From NCBI GenBank assembly GCA_029936155.1, contig JAPYUK010000001.1, positions 1 to 64,000 of the forward strand: a DNA stretch of 64,000 bases. The letters are read 5' to 3'. Source of the DNA: Dehalococcoidia bacterium. Its GTDB lineage: Bacteria; Chloroflexota; Dehalococcoidia; Lucifugimonadales; Lucifugimonadaceae. The notes under the pieces were generated by a model. It was not told where the DNA came from and made no database searches. It was given only the letters and a program-made list of their open reading frames with translations. The translations under genes were made by a program, and so were the position numbers. This document shows positions 19,100-28,957 of this stretch, in pieces (positions within the stretch are counted from its first letter, which is position 1; the number at the start of each line of letters is the position of its first letter).

Positions 19100-21310
19100 A
19101 TGACGGTAAGTCAGGAAACACTCGACGAAATCGCTCTTAGCCGAGACGAGTACGAAGCGATAATCGATCGACTCGGCCGGGAACCCGGTTCACTTGAGCT
19201 CGGCCTGTTCGGTGCATTGTGGTCGGAACACTGTGGCTACAAGCACACTAAGGCGCTGCTTCGTACCCTCCCCTCCTCCTCCGAGCGCCTGTTAGTGGCT
19301 CCCGGAGCCGAGAACGCCGGGGTTATTGATCTTGGCGATGGACTGGCGGTCGCTTTCAAGATCGAGTCGCATAATCACCCGTCGGCTGTTGAGCCGTTCG
19401 AGGGCGCAGCTACCGGTGTCGGCGGAATCATTCGAGACATTTTCGCAATGGGCGCACGGCCAATCGCCCTGCTCAACTCGCTCCGATTCGGTCAGCCTGA
19501 TGATGCTCGCACGCGTTACCTGATCAACGGCGTTATTGGCGGTATATCTTCCTACGGCAATTGCATCGGAATTCCTGACGTCGGTGGCGAGATATTTTTC
19601 TCCGACACCTACAAGGGCAACCCGCTCGTCAACGCCATGTGTGTAGGTCTAATCGAAGACGGCAAGATGGCAAGCGCCTCTGCCAAAGAGCCGGGTGACC
19701 TGCTGATTTTGGTCGGGGCCGATACCGGTCGAGACGGGATTCACGGTGCTTCTGGACTTGCATCACGAGCGTTCGAAGAACAGGCCGAGATGCGTTCGGC
19801 AGTACAGGTCGGGAATCCCTTTTTGGAAAAAGTTCTGATGGAAGCTTGTATTGAATCGCTCGATTTGCCCGGCGTGGTTGGTCTTCAGGATTGCGGCGCA
19901 GCGGGTATAACATCGGCGGCAATCGAGATGGCAGAGCGTTCCGTCATGGGCCTAAAACTGCTGATCGACAATGTGCCTCGACGCGAAGAGGGTATGACAC
20001 CTTACGAAGTGATGCTCTCGGAGTCGCAAGAGCGGATGCTGTTGGCGGTTACTCCAGGCCTTGAGGGTCCCGTTTTCGAGTTATTCCAAAAGTGGGACCT
20101 TGATGCGACGGTGATTGGCGAGTTCGAACTGGGTGAGAATGTTCGCATCTATGATGAGGGCAAAGAGGTTAGCTCGACTCCAGTCATCATGTTGACGGAC
20201 GCTCCGGAGTACAAGTTCACGGGAATCAAGCCTGAGTGGCTGACGAAGCTGCAAAATGCTGATCTTTCGACGACGCCGTTACCATCTGCATCGCCAACTG
20301 AGACTCTGCTGAAAATGCTCGCTGCGCCGAACATCGCATCCCGATTCCCGATCTACCGCCAGTACGACTACCACGTGCAGACCAATACGGTCGTTGAACC
20401 GGGCGGTGATGCAGCTGTGCTGCGACTCAAGGGTTCGAAGCGAGGAATTGCGGTCTCGACTGACTGCAATGGCAGAATCTGCTATCTCGATCCAGAGGTC
20501 GGAACTGTTATCGCCGTGGCCGAAGCTTGCCGGAATCTTTCAGTAACCGGTGCTAAGCCTGTTGCACTTACCGACGGACTGAATTTTGGCAATCCGGAAA
20601 CAGACGATGTTCAGTACCAGTTGACCGAGTCGATAGCGGGCATGAGTCGTGCTGCCGAGTCGTTTGGCATTCCGATCGTTAGCGGCAACGCCAGTATGTA
20701 CAACCAGTCGATGGGCATCGATATTTTCCCGACTCCGATCATCGGATCGCTCGGTCTGTTGGAGGACGTTGAAAAGCACGCCACTGCCGGGTTTAAGACC
20801 GAGGGTGATGCCATCGTATTGCTGGGTACCGATTCGACATGGGACAGTATCCAAGGCCTTGCTGGAAGTGAGTATCTCGATCTGGTTCACGGCAAAGTCG
20901 AGGGTCATCCTAGTATCGATCTCGATCTAGAGGTCAGGACTCAGGCTGTCTGTCGTGAGGCGATCGAAGCTGGACTTGTGGCTTCGGGTCATGACGTTTC
21001 AGACGGTGGAGTTGCGATTGCGATTGCCGAGAGCGCAATTATCGGTGGCATTGGCGCAGAGATAGACGAAGCGCCCGGTGACCGGTGGGATGCTGCAATG
21101 TTCGGTGAATCGCAGTCGAGGATTATCCTGAGTGTGCCTGCCGATGACGTAACCAGGCTTGAAGCCATGGCGGCGGCGAGTAACGTGCCGCTGACCGTAA
21201 TTGGCAACGTCGGCGGAAGTTCGCTGAAATTTGGTGACGCTGTTTCACTCCTACTTGCAGACGCCGAGGACGCCTGGAAAAACGGCTACACACTGGCAAC
21301 TTCAGACTAG
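19100..21310 (+). CDS. purL: Phosphoribosylformylglycinamidine synthase subunit PurL
   Basis: GLFGALWSEHCGYKHTKALLR, KIESHNHPSAVEPFEGAATGVGGIIRDIFAMGARPIALLNSLRFG. Confidence 0.95.
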   Translation: MTVSQETLDEIALSRDEYEAIIDRLGREPGSLELGLFGALWSEHCGYKHTKALLRTLPSSSERLLVAPGAENAGVIDLGDGLAVAFKIESHNHPSAVEPFEGAATGVGGIIRDIFAMGARPIALLNSLRFGQPDDARTRYLINGVIGGISSYGNCIGIPDVGGEIFFSDTYKGNPLVNAMCVGLIEDGKMASASAKEPGDLLILVGADTGRDGIHGASGLASRAFEEQAEMRSAVQVGNPFLEKVLMEACIESLDLPGVVGLQDCGAAGITSAAIEMAERSVMGLKLLIDNVPRREEGMTPYEVMLSESQERMLLAVTPGLEGPVFELFQKWDLDATVIGEFELGENVRIYDEGKEVSSTPVIMLTDAPEYKFTGIKPEWLTKLQNADLSTTPLPSASPTETLLKMLAAPNIASRFPIYRQYDYHVQTNTVVEPGGDAAVLRLKGSKRGIAVSTDCNGRICYLDPEVGTVIAVAEACRNLSVTGAKPVALTDGLNFGNPETDDVQYQLTESIAGMSRAAESFGIPIVSGNASMYNQSMGIDIFPTPIIGSLGLLEDVEKHATAGFKTEGDAIVLLGTDSTWDSIQGLAGSEYLDLVHGKVEGHPSIDLDLEVRTQAVCREAIEAGLVASGHDVSDGGVAIAIAESAIIGGIGAEIDEAPGDRWDAAMFGESQSRIILSVPADDVTRLEAMAAASNVPLTVIGNVGGSSLKFGDAVSLLLADAEDAWKNGYTLATSD

Positions 21311-21313
21311 ATA

Positions 21314-22177
21314 GTGGTTCTACCGACTCAAACGGATATCTCGTCGCTGATCAAGCGTTACGACGCGCTTTTCTTCGATTCGTTTGGCGTCCTGGTGGAC
21401 GGGGTTGATGCCATACCGGGCACTGTCGAGCTCATAAATCGGATGAACGAAGCCGATGTGAACTACTTCGTGGTCACGAACGATGCGTCGGTTTCACTCG
21501 TGAAACGGGTAGCCAAGCTCAAATCGCAAGGATTCGAGATACCGATCGAGCGCATCGTCAATTCGGGATCGTTGATCGCCGGGTACGTTGAAGCACATTA
21601 CCTGCAAGGCAAACCTACTCTTGTTCTCGGTACACAGGACTCGAAGGACTACGCGATCGAAGCCGGAGTTCGGTTGGCCGAGCCGAACGATCCTGAAAAC
21701 GAACCCGATGCAGTGATCGTTGGAGACAACCGGCCATACGACTGGGAACCGATGCTCGAACTGCTTCTCGGTCTACTAAGCCGCCGGTTTGTGCAACACA
21801 ACCCGGTTCGGTTAGTTCTCCCAAATCCTGATTTCATATTCCCAAACGGACCAGGGGCGTTTGGGTTTGGAGCCGCGGCATTTGTCGACCTCCTTGAGCA
21901 GGCTCTTGTTCGTCTGCACGGCACCCACGACGAGTTGATCGCTTCCAAGTTGGGTAAGCCCTACTCTCCGATATTCAAAGAAGCTATTCGGAGAGCTGGA
22001 ACCAGCAATGCCGTGATGATCGGAGATCAGCTAGAAACCGACATCTTGGGAGCCAATACGGCAGGTATCGATTCAGCTGTTGTTACGACCGGAATCAACC
22101 GTCGAAAATCGCCAGAAGACTTCGAAGAACTAGCTGAGGAGTTAACTCCTCGGTATATTCTTGCTTCACTCGTATAA
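21314..22177 (+). CDS. HAD-IIA (NagD-like) hydrolase
   Basis: DALFFDSFGVLVDGVDAIPGTVELI, MIGDQLETDILGANTAGIDSAVV. Confidence 0.85.
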   Translation: MVLPTQTDISSLIKRYDALFFDSFGVLVDGVDAIPGTVELINRMNEADVNYFVVTNDASVSLVKRVAKLKSQGFEIPIERIVNSGSLIAGYVEAHYLQGKPTLVLGTQDSKDYAIEAGVRLAEPNDPENEPDAVIVGDNRPYDWEPMLELLLGLLSRRFVQHNPVRLVLPNPDFIFPNGPGAFGFGAAAFVDLLEQALVRLHGTHDELIASKLGKPYSPIFKEAIRRAGTSNAVMIGDQLETDILGANTAGIDSAVVTTGINRRKSPEDFEELAEELTPRYILASLV

Positions 22178-22206
22178 AATCAGTAGATATAAGAATGATT
22201 TGAGAC

Positions 22207-22235
22207 AAACGCGAGTGGTCTTGGCACTCGCGTTT
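22207..22235. terminator. Hairpin terminator (11-bp perfect stem)
   Basis: AAACGCGAGTG-GTCTTGG-CACTCGCGTTT. Confidence 0.75.
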
Positions 22236-22263
22236 ACTTGTGGTCCCGGAATCCTAGATACAG

Positions 22264-22641
22264 ATGCCAACTTACGTTTACAAGTGTACTGACAACGGTC
22301 ATGTTTTTGAATTAGTCCAGAAATTCAGTGCAGACCCGGGCGCCAAGTGCCCAACTTGCCGAAGCGAGTCGAAGCGGCAAATTACTGCGCCGACCGTTAT
22401 CTACAAGGGTTCAGGCTTCTACACCACAGACTACGGTTCAGGATCAAGCCGGGCGAATAGCAAGCCTTCGAACGGCAGCTCGTCGGACAGTTCCAAATCT
22501 TCTGATTCTGAATCTGATTCGAGTTCACCGAGCAAATCTTCAGCCGAAAGCAAGAAATCGGATAGCGGCAAAGACAGCGGAAGCTCGCACTCTCACGACG
22601 GAGCGAGTCACTCGCACGGCGCCGGAAGCCACACCCACTAG
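22264..22641 (+). CDS. FmdB-family zinc-ribbon protein with Ser/His-rich tail
   Basis: MPTYVYKCTDNGHVFELVQKF...CPTCRSESKRQI; tail ...SHSHDGASHSHGAGSHTH. Confidence 0.85.
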   Translation: MPTYVYKCTDNGHVFELVQKFSADPGAKCPTCRSESKRQITAPTVIYKGSGFYTTDYGSGSSRANSKPSNGSSSDSSKSSDSESDSSSPSKSSAESKKSDSGKDSGSSHSHDGASHSHGAGSHTH

Positions 22642-22661
22642 CTGGCGATTTCAGTCTCAAA

Positions 22662-23135
22662 ATGCGCGTCGTAATCCAGCGGGTCAACCGAGCTTCAGTA
22701 ACCGTCGTTGGTCAGGTGACCGGTTCTATCGAGCTTGGGCTCTGCCTTCTTGTTGGGATCACTCACGAAGACACTCGGGAAGACATTCGGTACATCGTCG
22801 ACAAGACGCTGAATATGCGTATATTCCCTGACCAAACCGGCGATTCTGGATTCGATGAGTCTGTGATGGACGTCAATGGCGGACTGTTGCTGGTGAGCCA
22901 GTTCACGTTGTACGCGTCGACTCGCAAAGGTCGTCGCCCCGGCTTTACCGATGCTGCCCGGCCTGAGCAGGCGCAGCCGATGTTCGATGAACTTGTGGAT
23001 ACGTTCAGAATGAACAGTGGTTTGAGCGTCGAGACGGGTGTTTTTGGCGCATCGATGACTGTTGATATCGAGAACGCTGGTCCGGTGACGATCACCCTCG
23101 ATTCGGCCGAGCGTAGTGCACCGCGCAAGGGCTAG
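22662..23135 (+). CDS. dtd: D-aminoacyl-tRNA deacylase
   Basis: MRVVIQRVNRASVTV...LLVSQFTLYASTRKGRRPGFTDAA. Confidence 0.94.
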   Translation: MRVVIQRVNRASVTVVGQVTGSIELGLCLLVGITHEDTREDIRYIVDKTLNMRIFPDQTGDSGFDESVMDVNGGLLLVSQFTLYASTRKGRRPGFTDAARPEQAQPMFDELVDTFRMNSGLSVETGVFGASMTVDIENAGPVTITLDSAERSAPRKG

Positions 23136-23226
23136 TGCTCGTTTACTGCGGTGACGAAATTCAGGTTCATCTGAATCCCCGGACAGGTAGGAAGATACTG
23201 TTTGTCCGCTCGGATAGACGATCGAT

Positions 23227-24087
23227 TCAGGCGTGTTTGGTTTCGTAGTCGAGCGAAATATCCATGGCCGGAGGCGAGTGGGTCAGCGCGCCCACTGAAA
23301 TGATGTCGACTCCGCTTTTTGCCACATCGGCAATGTTCGCGAGCGTAATTCCACCTGATGCTTCGACTGTGCACTCGGCAGCTATCTGGTTGACTGCCGA
23401 GTGCATTTCTTCTGGTGACATATTGTCGAGCATTACGATGTCCGCCCCCGCGTTCGATGCGGCTAAGGCAGCCTCGATGGACTCGACCTCGACTTCTATC
23501 TTGACAGTGTGCGGTGCTCTGGCCCTCGCACGCCTGATCGCCTGGGCAAGGTTCACGCCTTCTCCGGCGAGTGCGGCAAGATGATTGTCTTTGATGAGCA
23601 CACCATCGGCGAGACTCATTCGATGATTGCGACCGCCACCAATCGACACGGCGTACTTGTCGAGAAGTCGAAGGCCGGGAACGGTCTTCCGTGTGTCTGT
23701 GATAGATGCGGTAGTGCCATCGACGGCGTTCACGTATTGGTCTGTGAGGGTCGCTATTCCGCTCATCCGCTGGAGAAAATTCAGGGCTGTTCGTTCCGCT
23801 GTGAGAATTGATGCCATCGATCCTGCAACGGTGGCGGCGATCTCACCGCCTTCAACGCGGTCACCGTCGAGTAACTGCTGTGTGAAGACCAGATTAGGAT
23901 CGACTCGGCGGAACGCGGCAGCAGCTACTTCCAGTCCGGCCAAAATTCCAGGTTCTTTGGGAACTAGAAACGCTCTTGCTTCGAGATGCGTTGGGATGAG
24001 CGCGTTGGTTGTGACATCGGCGCCAACTGAATCCTCCTCCAACGCACGGTCAATAAATAGGTCGAGATTGCCGGGAGTTGGAAGCAT
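23227..24087 (-). CDS. nadC: Nicotinate-nucleotide pyrophosphorylase (carboxylating)
   Basis: EDSVGADVTTNALIP, NFLQRMSGIAT, TRKTVPGLRLLDKYAV, ASGGITLANI. Confidence 0.94.
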   Translation of the reverse strand: MLPTPGNLDLFIDRALEEDSVGADVTTNALIPTHLEARAFLVPKEPGILAGLEVAAAAFRRVDPNLVFTQQLLDGDRVEGGEIAATVAGSMASILTAERTALNFLQRMSGIATLTDQYVNAVDGTTASITDTRKTVPGLRLLDKYAVSIGGGRNHRMSLADGVLIKDNHLAALAGEGVNLAQAIRRARARAPHTVKIEVEVESIEAALAASNAGADIVMLDNMSPEEMHSAVNQIAAECTVEASGGITLANIADVAKSGVDIISVGALTHSPPAMDISLDYETKHA

Positions 24088-24122
24088 TCAGGTTCTCTGG
24101 TGAGTGAGTAGTTCTATTATCG

Positions 24123-25337
24123 CTAGCCAGCGATTTCAAGCATTCGCTTAAGCGCAACAAGTGCATTTCGCTGGGTTTCAGGCTCAACTTCGATTCGGTT
24201 TATCGCGAGTCCCGCCATGATGCCTTCGAGAACCCACAGCACGTACGCTGGGTGAATTCGGTACATGGTGGCACACGGGCAAACCACTGGGTCGAGGCAG
24301 AAAATATCCTTGTCAGGATTTTCAGCTGCGAGTCGGCGAACCATGCTGATCTCGGTGCCAACACCCCACGATGATCCCGCGGGTGCTTCGGCAATCTTCT
24401 GAAGAATCAGCTCGGTCGAGCCGTACATATCGGCTGCAGCAACGACTTCCTGAGTGCACTCCGGGTGAACGATGATAGTTGTTTCGGGGTTACGTTCTTT
24501 CGCCTCTTTGATCTGATCGACCGTAAAACGAGTGTGAACTGAACAGTGACCCTGCCACAGTAAAACTTTGGCATTACTGATCTGTTCTTCGGAGAGCCCG
24601 CCCATCGGCAAGAAGGGATTCCAGACGGCCATATCGTCTTCCAATATTCCCTTTGCAATGGCAGTATTGCGGCCCAGATGCTGGTCAGGAAGGAACAAAA
24701 TCTTCTCGCCGCGTTCGAGTGCCCAGTCGAACGCTTTGTCCGCGTTTGAAGACGTGCACACGAGTCCGCCATTCTTGCCACAGTGAGCCTTTATCGCCGC
24801 GGCGGAGTTCATATATGTGATCGGAATTACACGATCGGTTGAGCCGAGTACTGACTCGATGTCATCCCAGCAGTCTTTCACGTCGGCGGGTTTTGCCATG
24901 TCGGCCATCGAACAGCCAGCGGCCATATTCGGAAGCAGGATGTTCTGGTCGGGCGAAGTAAGGATATCGGCAGTTTCAGCCATGAAGTGAACGCCGCAGA
25001 AGATGATCCACTTGGCGTCCTTGGTTTCAGCGGCCATTTTCGACAACTTGTAGGAGTCACCAGTGAAGTCGGCGTACTTGATCACATCGTCACGCTGGTA
25101 ATGGTGGCCGAGCAGTACGACCTTCTCGCCGATTTCGTTGCGTGCGTATTCGATACCTTCTGAGATTTCTTCAGGGGTTAGCTTGAGGTAGCGGGTTGGC
25201 ACTTTTTGCCATCGAACGCCGGCCTGAAATTCCTCTTCGAGGGTCTTCGTACGCAGGTTGCCGTCAGTCTGGCAAAATGCCGACTGCTCCAACTCCGTAA
25301 TTGGAATGGTGGTCTGCTTTGTGAAGGCAGTCGTCAT
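24123..25337 (-). CDS. nadA: Quinolinate synthase
   Basis: VLLGHHYQRDDVIKYADFTGDSYKLS, CGVHFMAETADIL, HPECTQEVV. Confidence 0.94.
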   Translation of the reverse strand: MTTAFTKQTTIPITELEQSAFCQTDGNLRTKTLEEEFQAGVRWQKVPTRYLKLTPEEISEGIEYARNEIGEKVVLLGHHYQRDDVIKYADFTGDSYKLSKMAAETKDAKWIIFCGVHFMAETADILTSPDQNILLPNMAAGCSMADMAKPADVKDCWDDIESVLGSTDRVIPITYMNSAAAIKAHCGKNGGLVCTSSNADKAFDWALERGEKILFLPDQHLGRNTAIAKGILEDDMAVWNPFLPMGGLSEEQISNAKVLLWQGHCSVHTRFTVDQIKEAKERNPETTIIVHPECTQEVVAAADMYGSTELILQKIAEAPAGSSWGVGTEISMVRRLAAENPDKDIFCLDPVVCPCATMYRIHPAYVLWVLEGIMAGLAINRIEVEPETQRNALVALKRMLEIAG

Positions 25338-26683
25338 ACGACCGGAACCTTTTCCTTTTTCACCGCTGTGCGCCCATCAGGTGCTTGCACTTGGGGCAAC
25401 ACTGCTTCGAGTGACCACGGTGAACTATCGGTAATTTCAACGTTTACAGTTTCGCCTGCCTGATGTTCAGGCATACCCAACCCATCTGGCACGTTTAAGT
25501 AGATAAGTTTATCGCCTCTGCTACGGCCATGCAGTCTACCTCGCTTGCGACCTTCGATAAGAACTTCGATGTTCTGGCCGACAAGAGTTGCGTTATTTTT
25601 GCCTTGAACATACTGCTGAAACTCGTCAACAGTGACTTTTCGAGCCTTCTTGACCGCACGTTCAACATCATCATGCATCTTGCGAGAGGCAAATGTGCCT
25701 TCTCGGTATGAGTATTCCGATGTATGTACCTTCTCGAACTCAACCGCTCGGAGGATGACCATGGACCGCTCGAACTGAGTTTCAGTTTCCCCAGAAAAGC
25801 CGACTATGAGGTCAGTGGTGAGAGTGACTCCTAGGATCATCTCTTTGATTTGAGCAACTTTTTCGAGGTACTGGCCACTAGTGTAACCGCGGCGCATATT
25901 CGCCAGAATCGTATCGTCACCGGCCTGAAACGGCAGGTTGATCATTTCGCAGACTTTCGGGAGGTCTCGGATCGCTTCGATTATTCGAATCGACATATCG
26001 TTGGGATGCGAAGTCATGAACCGGATACGTTCAAGACCGTTGATTTCGTGAATCTGTTCCATCAGATCAGCCAAGTCGATTCGAGGTCGAAGATCGTGGC
26101 CGTAGGAGTCGACGTTCTGGCCGAGCAACGTGATGTCTTTGACACCTCGTGCAACCATCATCTCGGCTTCGTGAACAATGTCGAATGTGGAGCGACTGTT
26201 CTCTCGACCCCGGCGATAGGGAATGATGCAGAAAGTACAGAACTTGTCACAGCCGTGGACGATCGGGATGAACGAGGCGACGTTCGGGTTTTCAGGCACT
26301 GCACCACTGAGGCAGCCTTCAGGGTCGAGACCGTGACGCATGCCGGCAAGTTCGAGGATAGGTTCGAACTCTTGCGGGCGCGCCCATACATGGACGTACG
26401 GGAAGCGGCGTTTGAGTTCTGATTGATGAGGCCCGACCATGCAGCCCATAACGGCGATCATGCGGTCGGTATTGCCCTTCATTCGCTTGCCGATTCTGCC
26501 AAGAAGCCCGGTTGCGGTGTCTTCGGCCGACTGGCGAACAACGCAGGTGTTTAGAACGACGACATCGGCCGACTCCATATCGTCGGTCGAGTCGAATCCC
26601 ATATTGGTGAAACCGCTGGACAAGCGTTCAGAGTCAGATGTGTTCATCTGACAACCGACGGTCCAAACGTGATAACTGGGCAA
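25334..26683 (-). CDS. miaB: tRNA-2-methylthio-N6-dimethylallyladenosine synthase
   Basis: WTVGCQMNTSDSERLSSGF, GCDKFCTFCIIPYRRGRENSR radical-SAM CxxxCxxC, TRAM-like C-terminus; start/stop overlap with nadA. Confidence 0.93.
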   Translation of the reverse strand: MPSYHVWTVGCQMNTSDSERLSSGFTNMGFDSTDDMESADVVVLNTCVVRQSAEDTATGLLGRIGKRMKGNTDRMIAVMGCMVGPHQSELKRRFPYVHVWARPQEFEPILELAGMRHGLDPEGCLSGAVPENPNVASFIPIVHGCDKFCTFCIIPYRRGRENSRSTFDIVHEAEMMVARGVKDITLLGQNVDSYGHDLRPRIDLADLMEQIHEINGLERIRFMTSHPNDMSIRIIEAIRDLPKVCEMINLPFQAGDDTILANMRRGYTSGQYLEKVAQIKEMILGVTLTTDLIVGFSGETETQFERSMVILRAVEFEKVHTSEYSYREGTFASRKMHDDVERAVKKARKVTVDEFQQYVQGKNNATLVGQNIEVLIEGRKRGRLHGRSRGDKLIYLNVPDGLGMPEHQAGETVNVEITDSSPWSLEAVLPQVQAPDGRTAVKKEKVPVV

Positions 26684-26916
26684 TTTAGATGCGGATCACT
26701 ATTAACGCTGAGAATCGCGGGCCAGAGGCGATCTTGGTAGCCAGCCCGGATTCGACTTTGTGAATGATTTAACCAACCGTTAGCGTATAAGGATATCCCT
26801 ACTGCCTGCCGAGTACCAGAAAATGGGCTAGTTACGGAGCAGAATCATGAGCCAGACGGATATCATGCGATTTTTCAGGGCGGGTTTATACCCGTAGTAG
26901 TGCGTTCGAGAGTGGA

Positions 26917-27768
26917 GTGATCAAGTCAGTGACAAATGCAGTAAACGTCGGACTAATCGGGTGCGGGTCGATGGGTTCCGAACTGGCACGGGCAGTAAAA
27001 CGTGGTGATGCGGGACCAGCGAGAATAGTTGGCCTATTCGATGAGTACGCGCCTGGACGTCATGCACTTGCAGAAGAACTGGGTGCAGGCGAGGGATCTG
27101 GTCCTGCTGAGTTCGATGATGTTTCGGATCTGATCGCCCATCCTGAGCTAGATCTGGTTATTGAGTGTGCGTCACAGGTTGCGGTGGTTGCTCACGCTGA
27201 AGCTGTTTTATCGGCTGGTGTATCGATGTTGGTGATGAGCTCTGGCGCGCTGACTTCGGGCGACTTCATGCGGAGCGTTTCTTCGATTTCGGCAAAAACC
27301 GGTGCTCATATATATGTTCCTTCTGGTGCCGTCGGCGGTATCGACACGCTTCGGGCGGCGAGACCGCTGCTTGAGTCAGTCACGATTGTTTCGACCAAGC
27401 CACCGATCGCATTAAGCGGCGCGCCGGGATTTGCAGATTTCGAGGACGCAGAGATAACTTCACCAACGGTTATATTCGAAGGCACAGCGTCGGAGGCTGT
27501 GAGCTTGTTCCCTGCAAATGTGAATGTAGCGGCAACTGTGAGTTTGGCCGGTCTGGGGCCTGATGCGACAAAAGTGAAGGTCGTCGCTGATCCCAACTCA
27601 CCCGGAAACGTTCACGAGATTAATGCTGTGAGCAGGGCCGGGAAATTTTCGTTCAGGTTCGAGAACGTGCCGCATGAGACGAATCCGAAAACGAGTTTTC
27701 TTGCGGTGCTGGCGGCGATAGAAACGCTGCGATCGATTTGTGAGCCGGGGCTGCGGATCGGCAATTAG
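26917..27768 (+). CDS. nadX: L-aspartate dehydrogenase
   Basis: GLIGCGSMGSELARAVKRG, IYVPSGAVGGIDTLRAA, NVAATVSLAGLGPDATKVKVVADP. Confidence 0.85.
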   Translation: MIKSVTNAVNVGLIGCGSMGSELARAVKRGDAGPARIVGLFDEYAPGRHALAEELGAGEGSGPAEFDDVSDLIAHPELDLVIECASQVAVVAHAEAVLSAGVSMLVMSSGALTSGDFMRSVSSISAKTGAHIYVPSGAVGGIDTLRAARPLLESVTIVSTKPPIALSGAPGFADFEDAEITSPTVIFEGTASEAVSLFPANVNVAATVSLAGLGPDATKVKVVADPNSPGNVHEINAVSRAGKFSFRFENVPHETNPKTSFLAVLAAIETLRSICEPGLRIGN

Positions 27769-27940
27769 ATCTTTTTGCGGGGATGCGGCACCGTTAATCG
27801 CATGTCGCCCGACCACGCCCGGTGCCTGTTCGGCTTTCCTCCTTCGGGAGGGATCGAGGGAGGGTAGATTTCGATGCACGATCAAATCGTCCTACGACGC
27901 CCGGAGCTAAACGCCGCGCCCTGAGCAACACGTAAAAAAA

Positions 27941-28033
27941 TGGCGGAGGGTGCGGGATTCGAACCCGCGAGGAGGCTCAACACCCCCAACCCGCTTAGCA
28001 GGCGGGCGCACTAGGCCACTATGCGAACCCTCC
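27941..28033 (-). tRNA. tRNA-Ser(GCU)
   Basis: Reverse complement GGAGGGTTCGCATAGTGGCCTAGTGCGCCCGCCTGCTAAGCGGGTTGGGGGTGTTGAGCCTCCTCGCGGGTTCGAATCCCGCACCCTCCGCCA: 7-bp acceptor, anticodon stem CCCGC/GCGGG with GCT, long variable arm, T arm, encoded CCA. Confidence 0.95.
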
Positions 28034-28171
28034 GCGGAAGATGTGCCAGTGCGAACCTACTAAATATAACTTCACTCTCCACTTCCGGCAAAGGAGTTCC
28101 GCATGAGTTCTTGTAATTAATTCTGAGTAGCGTTCGACACAAAAGCGCCATCTTGGCAGATCTTGCTGTCG

Positions 28172-28957
28172 CTAGCTGATTAGCTTGCGCCTCAACAAGA
28201 AGACGGCAATCGGCCATAGCACCGCAGTAACCGCAATCAGATAGAGGGCGGCCCACAAATGGGTTATGTCCAAACTTGCCAGCGCGAATCCACGTCCGAT
28301 ATGAACCGCAGATGTCAGTGGCATCGCCCATGCGATCGGCTCAACCCAATCGGGGAGAATTGAGATCGGGAAGAACGAACCTGAAAAGAAGAACATTGGC
28401 GATGCCACGAGCGTGAACACCAGAGTCAAGAAAGTGGTGTGCGGTGCGACCGCCGAGAACAGGAATCCCAACGCGCCGAACGTGATTCCCACCATGATTG
28501 CCGGGATGATCATTCCGATAGCTTCCCAGTGATTCAGCCAGCCGAACAGCGCGGCAACAATGGCCGTGCCAACAACCGTCAGGATCGACCTAGTGACCGC
28601 CCACAGGATATCGCCCATCGTGATTTCCAAGATGGTGATCGGTGTAGTTAGCGCCGTTTCATATACATCGTTGTCGATTCGGTTGTAGGCATTCCACGAT
28701 GTCTCGAACAGCGCATGGAACATTGCGTTTCCGATGATCAGCCCGGGCGTAACAAACTGTGCATATGAAACGCCATCGTCCATTGTTCCGACGAGTTTTC
28801 CGACGCCAAACCCGACAGCAACGAGGATGATGACCGGCTCGATCAACACCCAGGTAAGCACAAATTTCCAGTACCGCACGAAAGAAACTGCATGCCGCAA
28901 CCAGAGCCCAGTAACGCTCCTTCGCCTGATACCTGGAGTTGGAATTGCGAGATTCAT
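28172..28957 (-). CDS. ABC-2 permease (DrrB-like)
   Basis: ABC-2 TM pattern; paired with upstream ATPase. Confidence 0.85.
   Translation of the reverse strand: MNLAIPTPGIRRRSVTGLWLRHAVSFVRYWKFVLTWVLIEPVIILVAVGFGVGKLVGTMDDGVSYAQFVTPGLIIGNAMFHALFETSWNAYNRIDNDVYETALTTPITILEITMGDILWAVTRSILTVVGTAIVAALFGWLNHWEAIGMIIPAIMVGITFGALGFLFSAVAPHTTFLTLVFTLVASPMFFFSGSFFPISILPDWVEPIAWAMPLTSAVHIGRGFALASLDITHLWAALYLIAVTAVLWPIAVFLLRRKLIS

Noticed and set aside
22207-22235. 11-bp palindrome as a regulatory site
   Set aside because: Lies just after a gene end with A/T flanks; terminator is simpler.
27769-27940. Intergenic region before tRNA-Ser as an integration scar
   Set aside because: No integrase, no duplicated tRNA 3' end seen.
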